A DNA stretch of 64,000 nucleotides from assembly GCA_036489775.1 (NCBI GenBank), contig DASXFC010000009.1, forward strand, positions 167,744-231,743. Direction: 5' to 3'. Positions 51,633 through 60,042 of the stretch are shown here, piece after piece (the first letter of the stretch is position 1; the number at the start of each line of letters is the position of its first letter). The notes beneath the pieces were generated by a model that was given only the letters and a program-made list of their open reading frames with translations, was not told the origin of the DNA and searched no databases. Origin of the DNA: Bog-473 sp036489775 (GTDB lineage: Bacteria; Actinomycetota; Acidimicrobiia; Acidimicrobiales; RAAP-2). The position numbers and the translations under genes were made by a program.

Positions 51633-52439
51633 TCAGGAAGGCCCGAGGATGTACTCGCCCGACTCGGGGTGGTGGTACCAGCCGCCACCGGCGTCGGTGC
51701 CGCCGTCGACGTGGATGGTCTGTCCCGTCACATATGAGGAGAGCTGGCTGGCCAGGAAGACCGCAGCGCCCGCCATCTCGTCGACGTGGCCGACCCGGCT
51801 CATGGGCACCATGAGGGCCGGCCGATCCTGGGCCCCGGGTCCCATCAGGGCGGCGATGCCCTCGGTCATCGTGAAGTCCGGCGCCAGAGCGTTGACCCGG
51901 ATGCCATGGGGTGCCAGTTCGAGGGCCGCCGTCTGCGTGTAGTTGATGACGCCCGCCTTGGCGGCGGCGTAGGCGGCATAACCCGGCGCAGCCCGGGTGC
52001 CCTCGATCGAGGCGATGTTGATAATGCTGCCGGCGTGCCCCGCGTCGACCATGGTGCGGGCCACCCGCTGCGTGCACAAGATGACGTGGCGCAGGTTGGC
52101 TCGGTAGAGGGCGTCCCAGCCCTTCTCGGCCGTCTCGAGCAGCGGCGATTTGAAGACACCACCGGCGTTGTTGACCAGGATGCTGACCGGTCCGAGCTCG
52201 CTGATGGTCTGGGCCAGGGCAGCATCGACCTGCTCCGAATCGCGTACGTCGGTCAGGATGCCGAGTCCAGCGACCTCTTCGGCAGCTGGTCCGACAGTGT
52301 CTGGATTCTGCTCCCAGATGGCCACCTTGGCCCCGAAGGCAGCGAACCCGTTGGCGATACCCCGCCCGATACCCGAGCCACCCCCGGTGACGACCGCTAC
52401 CAGGTCAGTGAGCAGGACGGACGAGGGATCAAGTGCCAT
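51633..52439 (-). CDS. Short-chain dehydrogenase/reductase (SDR)
   Basis: The 268-residue classical SDR has the cofactor motif VVTGGGSGIGRGIANGFAAF, VNNAGGVFKSPL, catalytic Ser in INIASIEGT, and the Y-x3-K in YAAYAAAKAGVINYTQTAAL. GQTIHVDGGTDAGGGW is close to the C-terminus. The Gly-rich loop with Glu at WEQNPDT suggests NAD+ preference. It lies 36 bases after the sugar-binding-protein gene on the same strand, so it probably oxidises or reduces a compound brought in by that transporter, such as a sugar or polyol (inference). Confidence 0.9.
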   Translation of the reverse strand: MALDPSSVLLTDLVAVVTGGGSGIGRGIANGFAAFGAKVAIWEQNPDTVGPAAEEVAGLGILTDVRDSEQVDAALAQTISELGPVSILVNNAGGVFKSPLLETAEKGWDALYRANLRHVILCTQRVARTMVDAGHAGSIINIASIEGTRAAPGYAAYAAAKAGVINYTQTAALELAPHGIRVNALAPDFTMTEGIAALMGPGAQDRPALMVPMSRVGHVDEMAGAAVFLASQLSSYVTGQTIHVDGGTDAGGGWYHHPESGEYILGPS

Positions 52440-52475
52440 CAGAGACCGTGCGGGTCGGGTCGGATCGAGGGAGGC

Positions 52476-53903
52476 TCAGCCGAGCCGGCTGTTGTAGCCG
52501 GAGATGGTGGCGTTGACCTGACTCAGTGCGTTGGCCAATGTCTTGGCGGGCGAGATGCTGGTGGTGTACATGGCGATCTCGGCGTTGAGCACGTCTGTGC
52601 GCACGTCATCGTACGGACCGATGACCGATCCCGAGGTGGCCGTCGTGTTGGCCCCGTTCACCATCTCCTCATAGGCCACCTTGAAGGCGGGCTGGGTGGA
52701 CCACAGCTTCTGAATGGTCGACGTGTTGATGGAGGACTTGCGGAGCGGGATGTAGCCGGTGCCGGCCGCCCAGGTTGCCATCGACTGCGTGGTGGAGAGA
52801 TAGGTCAGGTAATCCCAGGCCGCCGCCTGGTCGAGAGCGGGCACCTTGCTCGAGATGTACACCGCAGACCCGCCCGGTTCGACGCCACCCTTGATGGACG
52901 AACTCAGCGCGGGGAACGGCCCGACGCCGAGCTTGACGTTGGGATACTGCCCCTTGCCGAGCAGCTGCTCGACCGTGCCCAGGTCGGCCGAGCTGTCGAT
53001 GGTCATGCCGCACTTGCCGGTGCCAATGCCGAGGAGGTTGTCGAACTCGCTCGGTCCACTCGAGGGGTTGGTCACGGCGTCGCCCGACTTCACCAGCAGG
53101 TCGAGGTCGGTGAAGATCTGCTGGGCCGTCTTGGTGTCGAAGACGCCCTTGGTAGCCCGGCCGCTGCGGCCGTTGTTGTTGTTGACGAACGGCTGGTTGG
53201 CGGTGGCCAGCCAGGTCTCGAGGTGCCAGGGATCGAGGACCAGTCCCATCCCGGTGCCCGACGCCTTGAGGGCCTTGGCGTCCTCGACCATCTGCAGCAG
53301 GGTGGCCGGCGGGGTGTTGGGGTTGAGTCCGGCCTTGGTGAACGAGAGTTGGTTGTAATAGACGATCGGCACCGAGACGGCGAAGGGCAGCGCCCACTGG
53401 ACGCCGTTGACCTTCCAATAGTCGAGCGGTCGGGCCAGGTAGTCGCTGGTCGAGTAGTGGGCCGCGTTGATGCAGGACTGCACCGGCAAGAAAGAGTTGG
53501 TGTCGATGGCCTCCTGGGTGCGGACGTCCTCGAGCTGGACGGCGTCCGGCAGCTGCCCGTTGCTCAGCCCGGCGGTGTACTTGTTCCAGGTGTCGTCGTA
53601 ACTGGCCTGGTTGACCAGCGTCACATGCACCTTGGACTGGGACGAATTGAAGGCGTTGGTGATGGAGGCCAGGGTTTGCCCGTTGGCCTGCACCATCGAG
53701 TTCCAGAAGGTGATGTCGACCACGCCTTTGTGCGACGACAGCGCTTTGAGATTGCAACTCGGCAGCTTGGCCGACGCGCCAGCTGGCGCCGCCCCGACCA
53801 GGCTCACGGTGGCGGCGGTGGCGCTGGCTCCCGTCGCCAGGCACAGGGTGGCGGCGGAAACACGGAGCGAGCGGCGCAGCCGGAGCGAACGGTGACGGAA
53901 CAT
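52476..53903 (-). CDS. Extracellular sugar-type solute-binding protein (UgpB-like)
   Basis: The 475-residue family 1 binding protein has a signal peptide (RHRSLRLRRSLRVSAATLCL, then a stretch ending AAPAGASA near residue 45), the fold strands VDITFWNSMVQANGQTLASI and LPDAVQLEDVRTQEAIDTNS, the hinge region PFAVSVPIVYYNQLSFTKAG and the late YLTYLSTTQSMATWAAGTGY with IPLRKSS. No lipobox Cys follows the leader, so anchoring is not by lipidation and may be loose. Sequence resembles glycerol-3-phosphate/oligosaccharide binders. The start is at 53903, where the signal peptide begins; a frame open to 54620 is a shadow of the permease gene. Confidence 0.9.
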   Translation of the reverse strand: MFRHRSLRLRRSLRVSAATLCLATGASATAATVSLVGAAPAGASAKLPSCNLKALSSHKGVVDITFWNSMVQANGQTLASITNAFNSSQSKVHVTLVNQASYDDTWNKYTAGLSNGQLPDAVQLEDVRTQEAIDTNSFLPVQSCINAAHYSTSDYLARPLDYWKVNGVQWALPFAVSVPIVYYNQLSFTKAGLNPNTPPATLLQMVEDAKALKASGTGMGLVLDPWHLETWLATANQPFVNNNNGRSGRATKGVFDTKTAQQIFTDLDLLVKSGDAVTNPSSGPSEFDNLLGIGTGKCGMTIDSSADLGTVEQLLGKGQYPNVKLGVGPFPALSSSIKGGVEPGGSAVYISSKVPALDQAAAWDYLTYLSTTQSMATWAAGTGYIPLRKSSINTSTIQKLWSTQPAFKVAYEEMVNGANTTATSGSVIGPYDDVRTDVLNAEIAMYTTSISPAKTLANALSQVNATISGYNSRLG

Positions 53904-53959
53904 GGAGAATTGCCTAGCACGCAGGCCTTCGAATCGCGGGATCGTGCTGCGGTGCGCCC

Positions 53960-54811
53960 CTACTTCACGGCGCCGGCCGTGAGACTTCGCACCAGGTGCT
54001 TCTGGAACACGATGAGCAGCACCAAGAGCGGGATGAAGGCGATCACCGCGCCGGACAGTGCGATAGGGAGCTGGTTGATGGGTGCCTGGTCCAACTGCTT
54101 CAGTCCGAGTTGGAGCGTGTAGAGCGGGCTGGACCCCCCGGTGGCCACCAGGGGCCAGAGGTACTGGTTCCACGCCGCCAGGAACGAGAAGACGCCCAGG
54201 GCGGCCAAGGAGGGCCGGGCCAGGGGGAGAGCCACCCGGAGCAGGAAGCGCAGGTGCCCGTACCCGTCCAGCTGGGCTGCTTCCTGAAGGTCCTTGGGGA
54301 TCTGCAGGAAGGCCTGACGTAGGAGGAAGATCCCAAAACCGGTGGCCAGGAACGGGAGGGCCAGACCGGCGTAGGTGTTGTAGGCGTGCAATGAGGTCAC
54401 CGTGTCGAGGTTCGTGATGAAGGTGACTTCGAGCGGGATCATCAGCGTGGCCAGGCAGACGTAGAACAGGGTGCGTTTGAAGGGGAAGCGGAGAAAAGCG
54501 AAGGCGTAGGCGGCCAGGATCGAGGTGAGCAGCTGGGCCACCACGATCGTCACGGTCATGATGGCCGAGGTGCTGACGTACGTGCGTAGCGAGGTCCAAG
54601 CCGACACGTAGTCGTGCCATTGCGGTGCACTCGGGAACAGCGGGGGCGGGGTGTGCGCCAGCTGGCTCGGCTCGAGGAGCGAATTGACGATGGTGATGTA
54701 GACGGGTGCGAGCACCACCACAGCTCCCGCCGTCAGCAGGCTGTAACTCCCGATGGTGCGGAGCCGTCGGGAATGGCTGCGTTCACGGGTCACGATGATG
54801 TCACCGGGCAT
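53960..54811 (-). CDS. ABC sugar transporter permease (UgpE/MalG-like)
   Basis: The 283-residue inner-membrane protein has about six transmembrane helices and the EAA loop EAAQLDGYGHLRFLLRVALP that docks on the ATPase. It lies 11 bases inside the partner permease gene and 56 bases before the binding-protein gene. Together with the other permease it forms the heterodimeric channel of a carbohydrate uptake (CUT1) importer; the specific sugar is not determined. Confidence 0.93.
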   Translation of the reverse strand: MPGDIIVTRERSHSRRLRTIGSYSLLTAGAVVVLAPVYITIVNSLLEPSQLAHTPPPLFPSAPQWHDYVSAWTSLRTYVSTSAIMTVTIVVAQLLTSILAAYAFAFLRFPFKRTLFYVCLATLMIPLEVTFITNLDTVTSLHAYNTYAGLALPFLATGFGIFLLRQAFLQIPKDLQEAAQLDGYGHLRFLLRVALPLARPSLAALGVFSFLAAWNQYLWPLVATGGSSPLYTLQLGLKQLDQAPINQLPIALSGAVIAFIPLLVLLIVFQKHLVRSLTAGAVK

Positions 54812-55700
54812 AGTGCACCCGCCGTTCGAGGAACCTCATCTGCAGGAGGGTGAGTCCCAAAGTGATCAGGAACAGGACAGTGGCCATGATGGCGGCCGCT
54901 CCGTAGTTGTTCTCTTGCGTCAGCGTGTTGACGATGTTGTAGATCAAGAGGTTGGTGTGGAGCCTCGCCGCGTTCTGGTAGCCGATCAGGATGTCGATGG
55001 CCCCGAAGGACTGGAAGGCGTTGATGGTTCCGACCACCACGGCGAAGAAGATGGTGGGGGAGAGCAGCGGAACGGTGACCCGCCAGAAGCGGGCCCAGGC
55101 GCCGGCTCCGTCGATCTCGGCTGCCTCGAGCAGCTCGTCGGGGACTGACTGCAGTCCGGCCGACATGATGATGAAGGACAGGCCCAGGAACTGCCAGATG
55201 GTGATGACCGCCACTGCGGGCAGAGCCCAGGTGCTGTTCTCGAGCAGAGGCGGCGTCGGGTTGATGCCGAGCCAGGGGAGGAAGCCGACCACCGGGTCCA
55301 TGAGGGTGCCGAACACGACCGAGGCGACGGCCACCGAGCTCACCACGGTGGAGGAAAAGATGACGCGGTAGATGGCCATCCCCTTGAGCCGGCGGTGGGC
55401 GGCCACGGCCAGGACCAGGCCCAAGAAGAGCCCGATCGGGACCACCATCACCACGAAGAAGACGGTGCTCACCAGGCTCTGGGTGAACGAGGTCGAGCTG
55501 ATGGTGGGCCAGATCTGGCTCAGGCCCACGAAGTGACCGGGTAGTCCTGGCACCGGCGGCGTCTGGTACAGCATCAACTTGAAGTTGCGGAAGAACGGAT
55601 AGAAGGTGAAGACGGCGAAGATGACGAGCGCCGGAAGGATCAGCAGATAGCCCAGCCCGGCTTCACGCCGCAGGCGGCTGCGCAGGCTCGGCCCACTCAC
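54801..55700 (-). CDS. ABC sugar transporter permease (UgpA/MalF-like)
   Basis: The 299-residue permease has the N-terminal basic leader RSRLRREAGLGYLLILPAL, about six membrane helices and EAA loop EAAEIDGAGAWARFWRVTVP. The GTG start shares one base with the ATPase stop codon and the 3' end overlaps the second permease by 11 bases, so all three are cotranslated. The family MalF-type periplasmic insertion is absent, as usual for UgpA-type permeases. Confidence 0.92.
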   Translation of the reverse strand: MSGPSLRSRLRREAGLGYLLILPALVIFAVFTFYPFFRNFKLMLYQTPPVPGLPGHFVGLSQIWPTISSTSFTQSLVSTVFFVVMVVPIGLFLGLVLAVAAHRRLKGMAIYRVIFSSTVVSSVAVASVVFGTLMDPVVGFLPWLGINPTPPLLENSTWALPAVAVITIWQFLGLSFIIMSAGLQSVPDELLEAAEIDGAGAWARFWRVTVPLLSPTIFFAVVVGTINAFQSFGAIDILIGYQNAARLHTNLLIYNIVNTLTQENNYGAAAIMATVLFLITLGLTLLQMRFLERRVHYAR

Positions 55701-56788
55701 TACGGGTCGAGCCTCAGCGTGGTGGTGGCGTCGAAGAGGTGGACTGAGGACGGGTCGTCGATGGCGATGCGCACGGCCTCGCCCTGGGCCGGCTTGGCCG
55801 ACCGGGCGGGCTGCCGCACGATCAACCGGCTGCCGTCGGCGGCGGTGCAGATGACGTGGGTCTCGGCACCGAGCAGCTCCACGATGGTCACGGTGGCGCT
55901 GAGCGGTCCGGTGGGATCGATGCGCAACGACTCGGGCCGGATGCCGATGATCGCAGTGGCACCGACACCGGCGGCCACCGAAGCCAAGGGGGCCGGGAGA
56001 TCGAGCACATCGCGGCCGGCCCGCACCGTGGTGGTGGGCCCGCTGCCCTCGATGGTGACCGGGAGCAGGTTCATGCCGGGGCTGCCCAGGAACTGGGCCA
56101 CGAAGGTGTTGGCCGGCTTGGCGTAGAGCTGGTCGGGTGGGGCCACCTGCTGGAGGACTCCGTGGCTCATGACCGCGATGCGGTCGCCCATGGTCATGGC
56201 TTCGACCTGGTCGTGGGTCACGTAGATGGTGGTGGTCTGCAGCCGATCCTGCAGGGCGACGATGTCAGCCCGGGTCTGCACCCGCAGCGCCGCATCCAGG
56301 TTGGACAACGGCTCGTCCATCAAGAAGACCAGCGGGTCGCGCACGATGGCGCGGGCCAGGGCCACCCGCTGGCGCTGGCCACCGGAGAGTTGTGCGGGCT
56401 TGCGGTCCATGAGGTCGGCCAAACCAAGGGTGGTGGCGGCCCCGCGCACCTTGTCGGCGCGCTGGTCCTTCTCCATGCCCCGCTGACGCAGTGGGAACTC
56501 GATGTTCTTGGCCACGCTGAGGTGGGGGTAGAGGGCGTAGCTCTGGAAGACCATGGCGACGTCGCGGTCCTTGGGGTCGACATCGTTGACCACCTCGTCG
56601 CCGATCCGGATGGTGCCCTCGGTCGGCGTCTCCAGGCCGGCCACCATGCGTAGCGCCGTGGTCTTGCCACAGCCCGAAGATCCGAGCAGGACGAGGAGCT
56701 CGCCGTCGGGGACACTCAGGTGGAGGTCGTCGACGGCGGTGACGTCGCCGAAGCGCTTGGTAACGCCGTCAAAGCTGACCTGTGCCAA
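55700..56788 (-). CDS. ABC sugar transporter ATP-binding protein (UgpC/MsmK-like)
   Basis: The 362-residue ATPase has Walker A GSSGCGKTTALRMVAGLE, signature LSGGQRQRVALARAIVRDP, Walker B VFLMDEPLSNLDAALR, the H-loop TTIYVTHDQVEAMTMGDR and a C-terminal TOBE region (IGIRPESLRI). CUT1 ATPases couple hydrolysis to sugar uptake and often carry regulatory TOBE domains. It leads a five-gene minus-strand unit ending in the SDR. The start is TTG 56788 after GGGGGC; no ATG fits the N-terminus. Confidence 0.94.
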   Translation of the reverse strand: MAQVSFDGVTKRFGDVTAVDDLHLSVPDGELLVLLGSSGCGKTTALRMVAGLETPTEGTIRIGDEVVNDVDPKDRDVAMVFQSYALYPHLSVAKNIEFPLRQRGMEKDQRADKVRGAATTLGLADLMDRKPAQLSGGQRQRVALARAIVRDPLVFLMDEPLSNLDAALRVQTRADIVALQDRLQTTTIYVTHDQVEAMTMGDRIAVMSHGVLQQVAPPDQLYAKPANTFVAQFLGSPGMNLLPVTIEGSGPTTTVRAGRDVLDLPAPLASVAAGVGATAIIGIRPESLRIDPTGPLSATVTIVELLGAETHVICTAADGSRLIVRQPARSAKPAQGEAVRIAIDDPSSVHLFDATTTLRLDP

Positions 56789-56851
56789 CGTGCCCCCGGG
56801 GATCGACGAACGCGCCTGCCTGTTTTACCCGGCCCGCTTCCGTTCAGCAGG

Positions 56852-57175
56852 CTAGGTGGCGGGGATCTGCCAGCCCATGGATTCGGCGATCTCCTTGCAG
56901 GTGGGGCAGAGGCCGAAGCGCTGAGGGTCGCGGCCGGGCACCCAGGTCTTCCCGCAGAGGGCCCGAACCGCCGTCCCGGTCACCATGCCTTCGACCACCG
57001 AGGGTCCAGTGGAGACGAAATCGCCGGCTCCCTCGCCCTCCTTGGGGGTGTAGCCCTCCAGGACGATATGGGCCATCCGGTCGTGGTCGCCGTCGTCCAG
57101 CTGCTGCTCGGGCCGGGCCGGAAGCAAGGTCGTGCCGCCGGCGGGAATCACTTGCTCAGGTGCGGCGTTATCCAT
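56852..57175 (-). CDS. DUF3039 domain protein
   Basis: The 107-residue protein has HIVLEGYTPKEGEGAGDFVS, TGTAVRALCGKTWVPGRDP and FGLCPTCKEIAESMGW, the DUF3039 signature with a CxxC knuckle plus another Cys and His that may bind zinc. Members are almost confined to actinobacteria and have no known function. The ATG at 57175 is fixed by TACGCT six bases upstream. It precedes the sugar-transport ATPase on the same strand by 63 bases and diverges from lon. Confidence 0.88.
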   Translation of the reverse strand: MDNAAPEQVIPAGGTTLLPARPEQQLDDGDHDRMAHIVLEGYTPKEGEGAGDFVSTGPSVVEGMVTGTAVRALCGKTWVPGRDPQRFGLCPTCKEIAESMGWQIPAT

Positions 57176-57181
57176 CACCCC

Positions 57182-57187
57182 AGCGTA
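57182..57187 (-). promoter_or_regulatory. Leaderless -10 box of the DUF3039 gene
   Basis: On the minus strand TACGCT (57187-57182) lies six bases before ATG 57175. GGGGTG fills the gap but is too close to the ATG for Shine-Dalgarno use. Confidence 0.5.
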
Positions 57188-57245
57188 GAAGCACCGCTGG
57201 GGTGCCTGGGCCGGCGTGGGAATGGGCTGGCCGATGTGATTGTTG

Positions 57246-57297
57246 ATCAGTCAGATAGCTGATTACGGACTTACACATACCTTGATACCCATACGCT
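57246..57297 (+). promoter_or_regulatory. lon promoter region with a small inverted repeat
   Basis: ATCAG-N8-CTGAT (57246-57263) is a short dyad upstream of TACGCT (about 57289-57294), a plausible -10 box that gives a leader of roughly 40 bases before the lon ATG, with AAGGG as Shine-Dalgarno. No ClgR-type or HAIR motif is visible, so heat control of lon by known motifs is not supported. Confidence 0.35.
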
Positions 57298-57339
57298 CAA
57301 CCCAGGACCCGAGGGGGTCCGCTTGAAGAAGGGCTGGAA

Positions 57340-59712
57340 ATGACCAACCAGAACGAAACCTTGCCGCTCTTGTCCCTGACCTCGGGCGTCGTGCTGCCCG
57401 GGATGGTCTTCACCATGGCCCTGGAGTCCGACGAGGCCCGGGCCGCCGTGGAGGCCGCCCGCTCCTCTGGCGGCCGCCTCCTGCTGGTGCCCCACATCGA
57501 GGGCCGTTACGCCTCGGTCGGGGTCATCGCCGAGATCATGGAGGAAGGGGCGCTCCCCGGCGGGTTGGCCGCGGTGGCGATCCAGGGGGCGCGCCGGGCC
57601 ACCATCGGCACGGCGGTGCCCGGGACCGGCGCTGCCCTATGGGTTGAGGCCGAGCCGCTCGACGAGGGTGAGCCCTCGGCGGCTGCCGTCGAACTGGCCC
57701 GGGAGTACCGGGCGGTGCTCGAGAACATTTTGCTGAGCCGGGGTGCCGGACGGATCGCGGCCCAGCTGCGCGAGGTGCAGGAGTCGGGCCGGCTGGCCGA
57801 CGTGGCCGGGTACTCGCCCGATCTCACCCTCTTGCAGAAGGTCGAAGTGCTTGAGACGCTCGACGTGGAGGCCCGGCTGCGCCTGGTGCTCGGGTGGGCC
57901 CGCGACACGCTGGCCGACCTGACACTGCGCGAGCGGATCAAGACCGACGTCGAGGAGGGCATGGAGAAGACCCAGCGCGAGTTCCTGCTGCGCCGCCAGC
58001 TCGAAGCCATCCGCAAGGAACTGAACCAGCTCAGCGGGGACGACGGCGAGGGTTCGGGATCCGAGCCCGATGACTATCGAGCCAAGATCGCCGAACGCGA
58101 CCTGCCCGAAGCCGTGCGCACCGCGCTGGTGCGCGAGGTCGACAAGCTCGAGCGCACCTCGGACCAGAGTCCCGAGACCGGGTGGATTCGCACCTGGCTC
58201 GACACGGTGCTCGAGGTGCCCTGGGGCACCGAGTCCGAGGACCGGCTCGACATCGCCGAAGCCAAGACCTTGCTCGACGCCGACCACGATGGACTGGTCG
58301 ACGTGAAGGAGCGCATCCTCGAGCACCTGGCCGTGCGCAAGCTGCAGGCTGAACGCGGACTGGTGCCGGTGGACGGACGCGGCTCGGGTGCGATCTTGGC
58401 CCTCGTCGGTCCTCCCGGGGTGGGCAAGACCTCCCTGGGCGAGTCGGTGGCCCGCGCCCTCGGTCGCAAGTTCGTGCGGGTGTCGCTCGGCGGTGTCCGC
58501 GACGAGGCCGAGATCCGGGGTCACCGGCGGACCTATGTCGGGGCCCAGCCGGGCCGCCTGGTGCGGGCGCTGCGTGAGGCCGGGACCATGAACCCGGTCA
58601 TCGTGCTCGACGAAGTCGACAAGATCGGAGCCGACTACCGGGGCGACCCCTCGTCGGCCTTGCTCGAGGTGCTGGACCCGGCGCAGAACCACACGTTCCG
58701 TGACCACTACCTCGAGGTCGATCTCGACCTGTCGCGGGTGATGTTCATCGCCACGGCCAACATCATCGAGACCATCCCGGCTCCTTTGCTGGACCGGATG
58801 GAGATCATCCGGCTCGACGGCTACACCGAGTCCGAGAAGGTCTCGATCGCCCGGCACCACCTCATCGGTCGCCAGCTGGCCCGTGCCGGCTTGCGCGAAG
58901 ACGAGGTGGAGGTCAGCGACGAGGCGCTCCGGAGCATCGTGGCCGACTACACCCGGGAAGCGGGCGTGCGGAACCTCGAGCGCGAGGTCGGCCGGTTGCT
59001 GCGCAAGGTGGCGACCAAGCTGGCCTCGGCCGAGCTGACGGCGCCGGTGGTCGTGGCCGAAGGGGATGTGCGCGGCTGGCTGGGGCGGCCCCACTTCTAC
59101 TTCGAGGCGGCCGACCGCGTCTCAGTGCCCGGCTTGGTGACCGGCCTGGCCGTGACCGGTGCCGGTGGCGACGTGCTGTTCGTCGAGGTGTCGGTGTCGG
59201 ACGGGCCCGAGGGGTTGACCCTGACCGGTCAGCTGGGCGATGTCATGAAGGAGTCGGCCGAGATCGCCCTCTCCTACGTGCGCTCGCACGCCGAGGAGCT
59301 GGGGATCGACCCCGGGAGCTTCAGCGGCAAGCGGTTCCACGTCCACGTGCCCGCCGGTGCGGTGCCCAAGGACGGGCCGTCGGCCGGGGTGACCATGACC
59401 ACGGCCTTCGTCTCGCTGCTGCGTGACGTGCCGGTGCGCTCGGTGGTCGCCATGACCGGCGAGGTCACCTTGCAGGGCCGGGTGTTGCCCATCGGCGGCG
59501 TCAAGCAGAAGGTGCTGGCGGCGCACCGGGCCGGCCTCAAGGAAGTGATCCTGCCGGTGCGCAACGGGCCCGACCTCGAGGACGTGCCCGAAGAGGTGCG
59601 CCAGCAGATGACCTTCCACCTGGCCACCACCATCGCCGACGTGCTGGCTCCCGCGCTCGAGGGCGCGGGGGTCGGTGCGGCGCCGGCCCATGAGGTGCCT
59701 GTCGCGGCTTGA
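57340..59712 (+). CDS. lon: ATP-dependent protease Lon
   Basis: The 790-residue protein has an N-terminal LON substrate-binding domain (ETLPLLSLTSGVVLPGMVF) and coiled coil, then an AAA+ module with Walker A GPPGVGKT (357-364), Walker B NPVIVLDEVDKIGAD and sensor residues in FIATANIIETIP. The protease domain follows, with catalytic Ser681 in KDGPSAGVTM and Lys722 in LPIGGVKQKVLAAHRAG. It degrades damaged and regulatory proteins. Length is normal. It is a single-gene unit diverging from DUF3039, with a strong inverted repeat after the stop. Confidence 0.97.
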   Translation: MTNQNETLPLLSLTSGVVLPGMVFTMALESDEARAAVEAARSSGGRLLLVPHIEGRYASVGVIAEIMEEGALPGGLAAVAIQGARRATIGTAVPGTGAALWVEAEPLDEGEPSAAAVELAREYRAVLENILLSRGAGRIAAQLREVQESGRLADVAGYSPDLTLLQKVEVLETLDVEARLRLVLGWARDTLADLTLRERIKTDVEEGMEKTQREFLLRRQLEAIRKELNQLSGDDGEGSGSEPDDYRAKIAERDLPEAVRTALVREVDKLERTSDQSPETGWIRTWLDTVLEVPWGTESEDRLDIAEAKTLLDADHDGLVDVKERILEHLAVRKLQAERGLVPVDGRGSGAILALVGPPGVGKTSLGESVARALGRKFVRVSLGGVRDEAEIRGHRRTYVGAQPGRLVRALREAGTMNPVIVLDEVDKIGADYRGDPSSALLEVLDPAQNHTFRDHYLEVDLDLSRVMFIATANIIETIPAPLLDRMEIIRLDGYTESEKVSIARHHLIGRQLARAGLREDEVEVSDEALRSIVADYTREAGVRNLEREVGRLLRKVATKLASAELTAPVVVAEGDVRGWLGRPHFYFEAADRVSVPGLVTGLAVTGAGGDVLFVEVSVSDGPEGLTLTGQLGDVMKESAEIALSYVRSHAEELGIDPGSFSGKRFHVHVPAGAVPKDGPSAGVTMTTAFVSLLRDVPVRSVVAMTGEVTLQGRVLPIGGVKQKVLAAHRAGLKEVILPVRNGPDLEDVPEEVRQQMTFHLATTIADVLAPALEGAGVGAAPAHEVPVAA

Positions 59713-59717
59713 GTGCT

Positions 59718-59757
59718 GGTCGGCCCGGTCGGGAATACTCCTAGGATCGGGCCGACC
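59718..59757 (+). promoter_or_regulatory. Ten-base perfect inverted repeat enclosing a -10 box between lon and DUF2630
   Basis: GGTCGGCCCG (59718-59727) pairs with CGGGCCGACC (59748-59757). The 20-base spacer contains TAGGAT (59742-59747), a fair -10 hexamer for the next gene, whose leader then carries GGAGAGGTGG. No T-run follows, so an operator enclosing the promoter is favoured, although a lon terminator remains possible. Confidence 0.4.
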
Positions 59758-59786
59758 GGTACGACCGTTCGGAGAGGTGGAGCGCG

Positions 59787-60029
59787 ATGGACGACAAGGA
59801 ATTGCTGGCGCACATCAGCGCTTTGGCCGACGAGGAGCAGCGCCTCGAGGAGGCGCACGTCGGAGAGGGACTGAGCAATGAGGAGCGGGAGCGCAAGCGC
59901 CAGATCGAGGTGACGCTCGATCAACTATGGGACACGCTGCGCCAGCGCCGAGCCAAGCGCGACTACGGGCGCGATCCCGACGAAGCTGCGCCGCGTTCCA
60001 CCGACACGGTGGAGGGCTACCTCCAGTAG
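59787..60029 (+). CDS. DUF2630 family protein
   Basis: The 80-residue acidic, helical protein (DDKELLAHISALADEEQRLE, then NEERERKRQIEVTLDQLWDT and LRQRRAKRDYGRDPD) has the full DUF2630 pattern. The family is small, actinobacterial and functionally unknown; a coiled-coil dimer is likely. The ATG has GGAGAGGTGGAG upstream. It follows lon by 74 bases, separated by the inverted repeat, so it probably has its own promoter. It converges on a zinc-ribbon membrane protein gene. Confidence 0.88.
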   Translation: MDDKELLAHISALADEEQRLEEAHVGEGLSNEERERKRQIEVTLDQLWDTLRQRRAKRDYGRDPDEAAPRSTDTVEGYLQ

Positions 60030-60042
60030 GAGGTGCCCGGCG

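Noticed and set aside
54000..54620. Extended reading frame that would lengthen the sugar-binding protein to 714 residues
   Set aside because: The upstream part is a shadow of the permease gene and the signal peptide begins at 53903.
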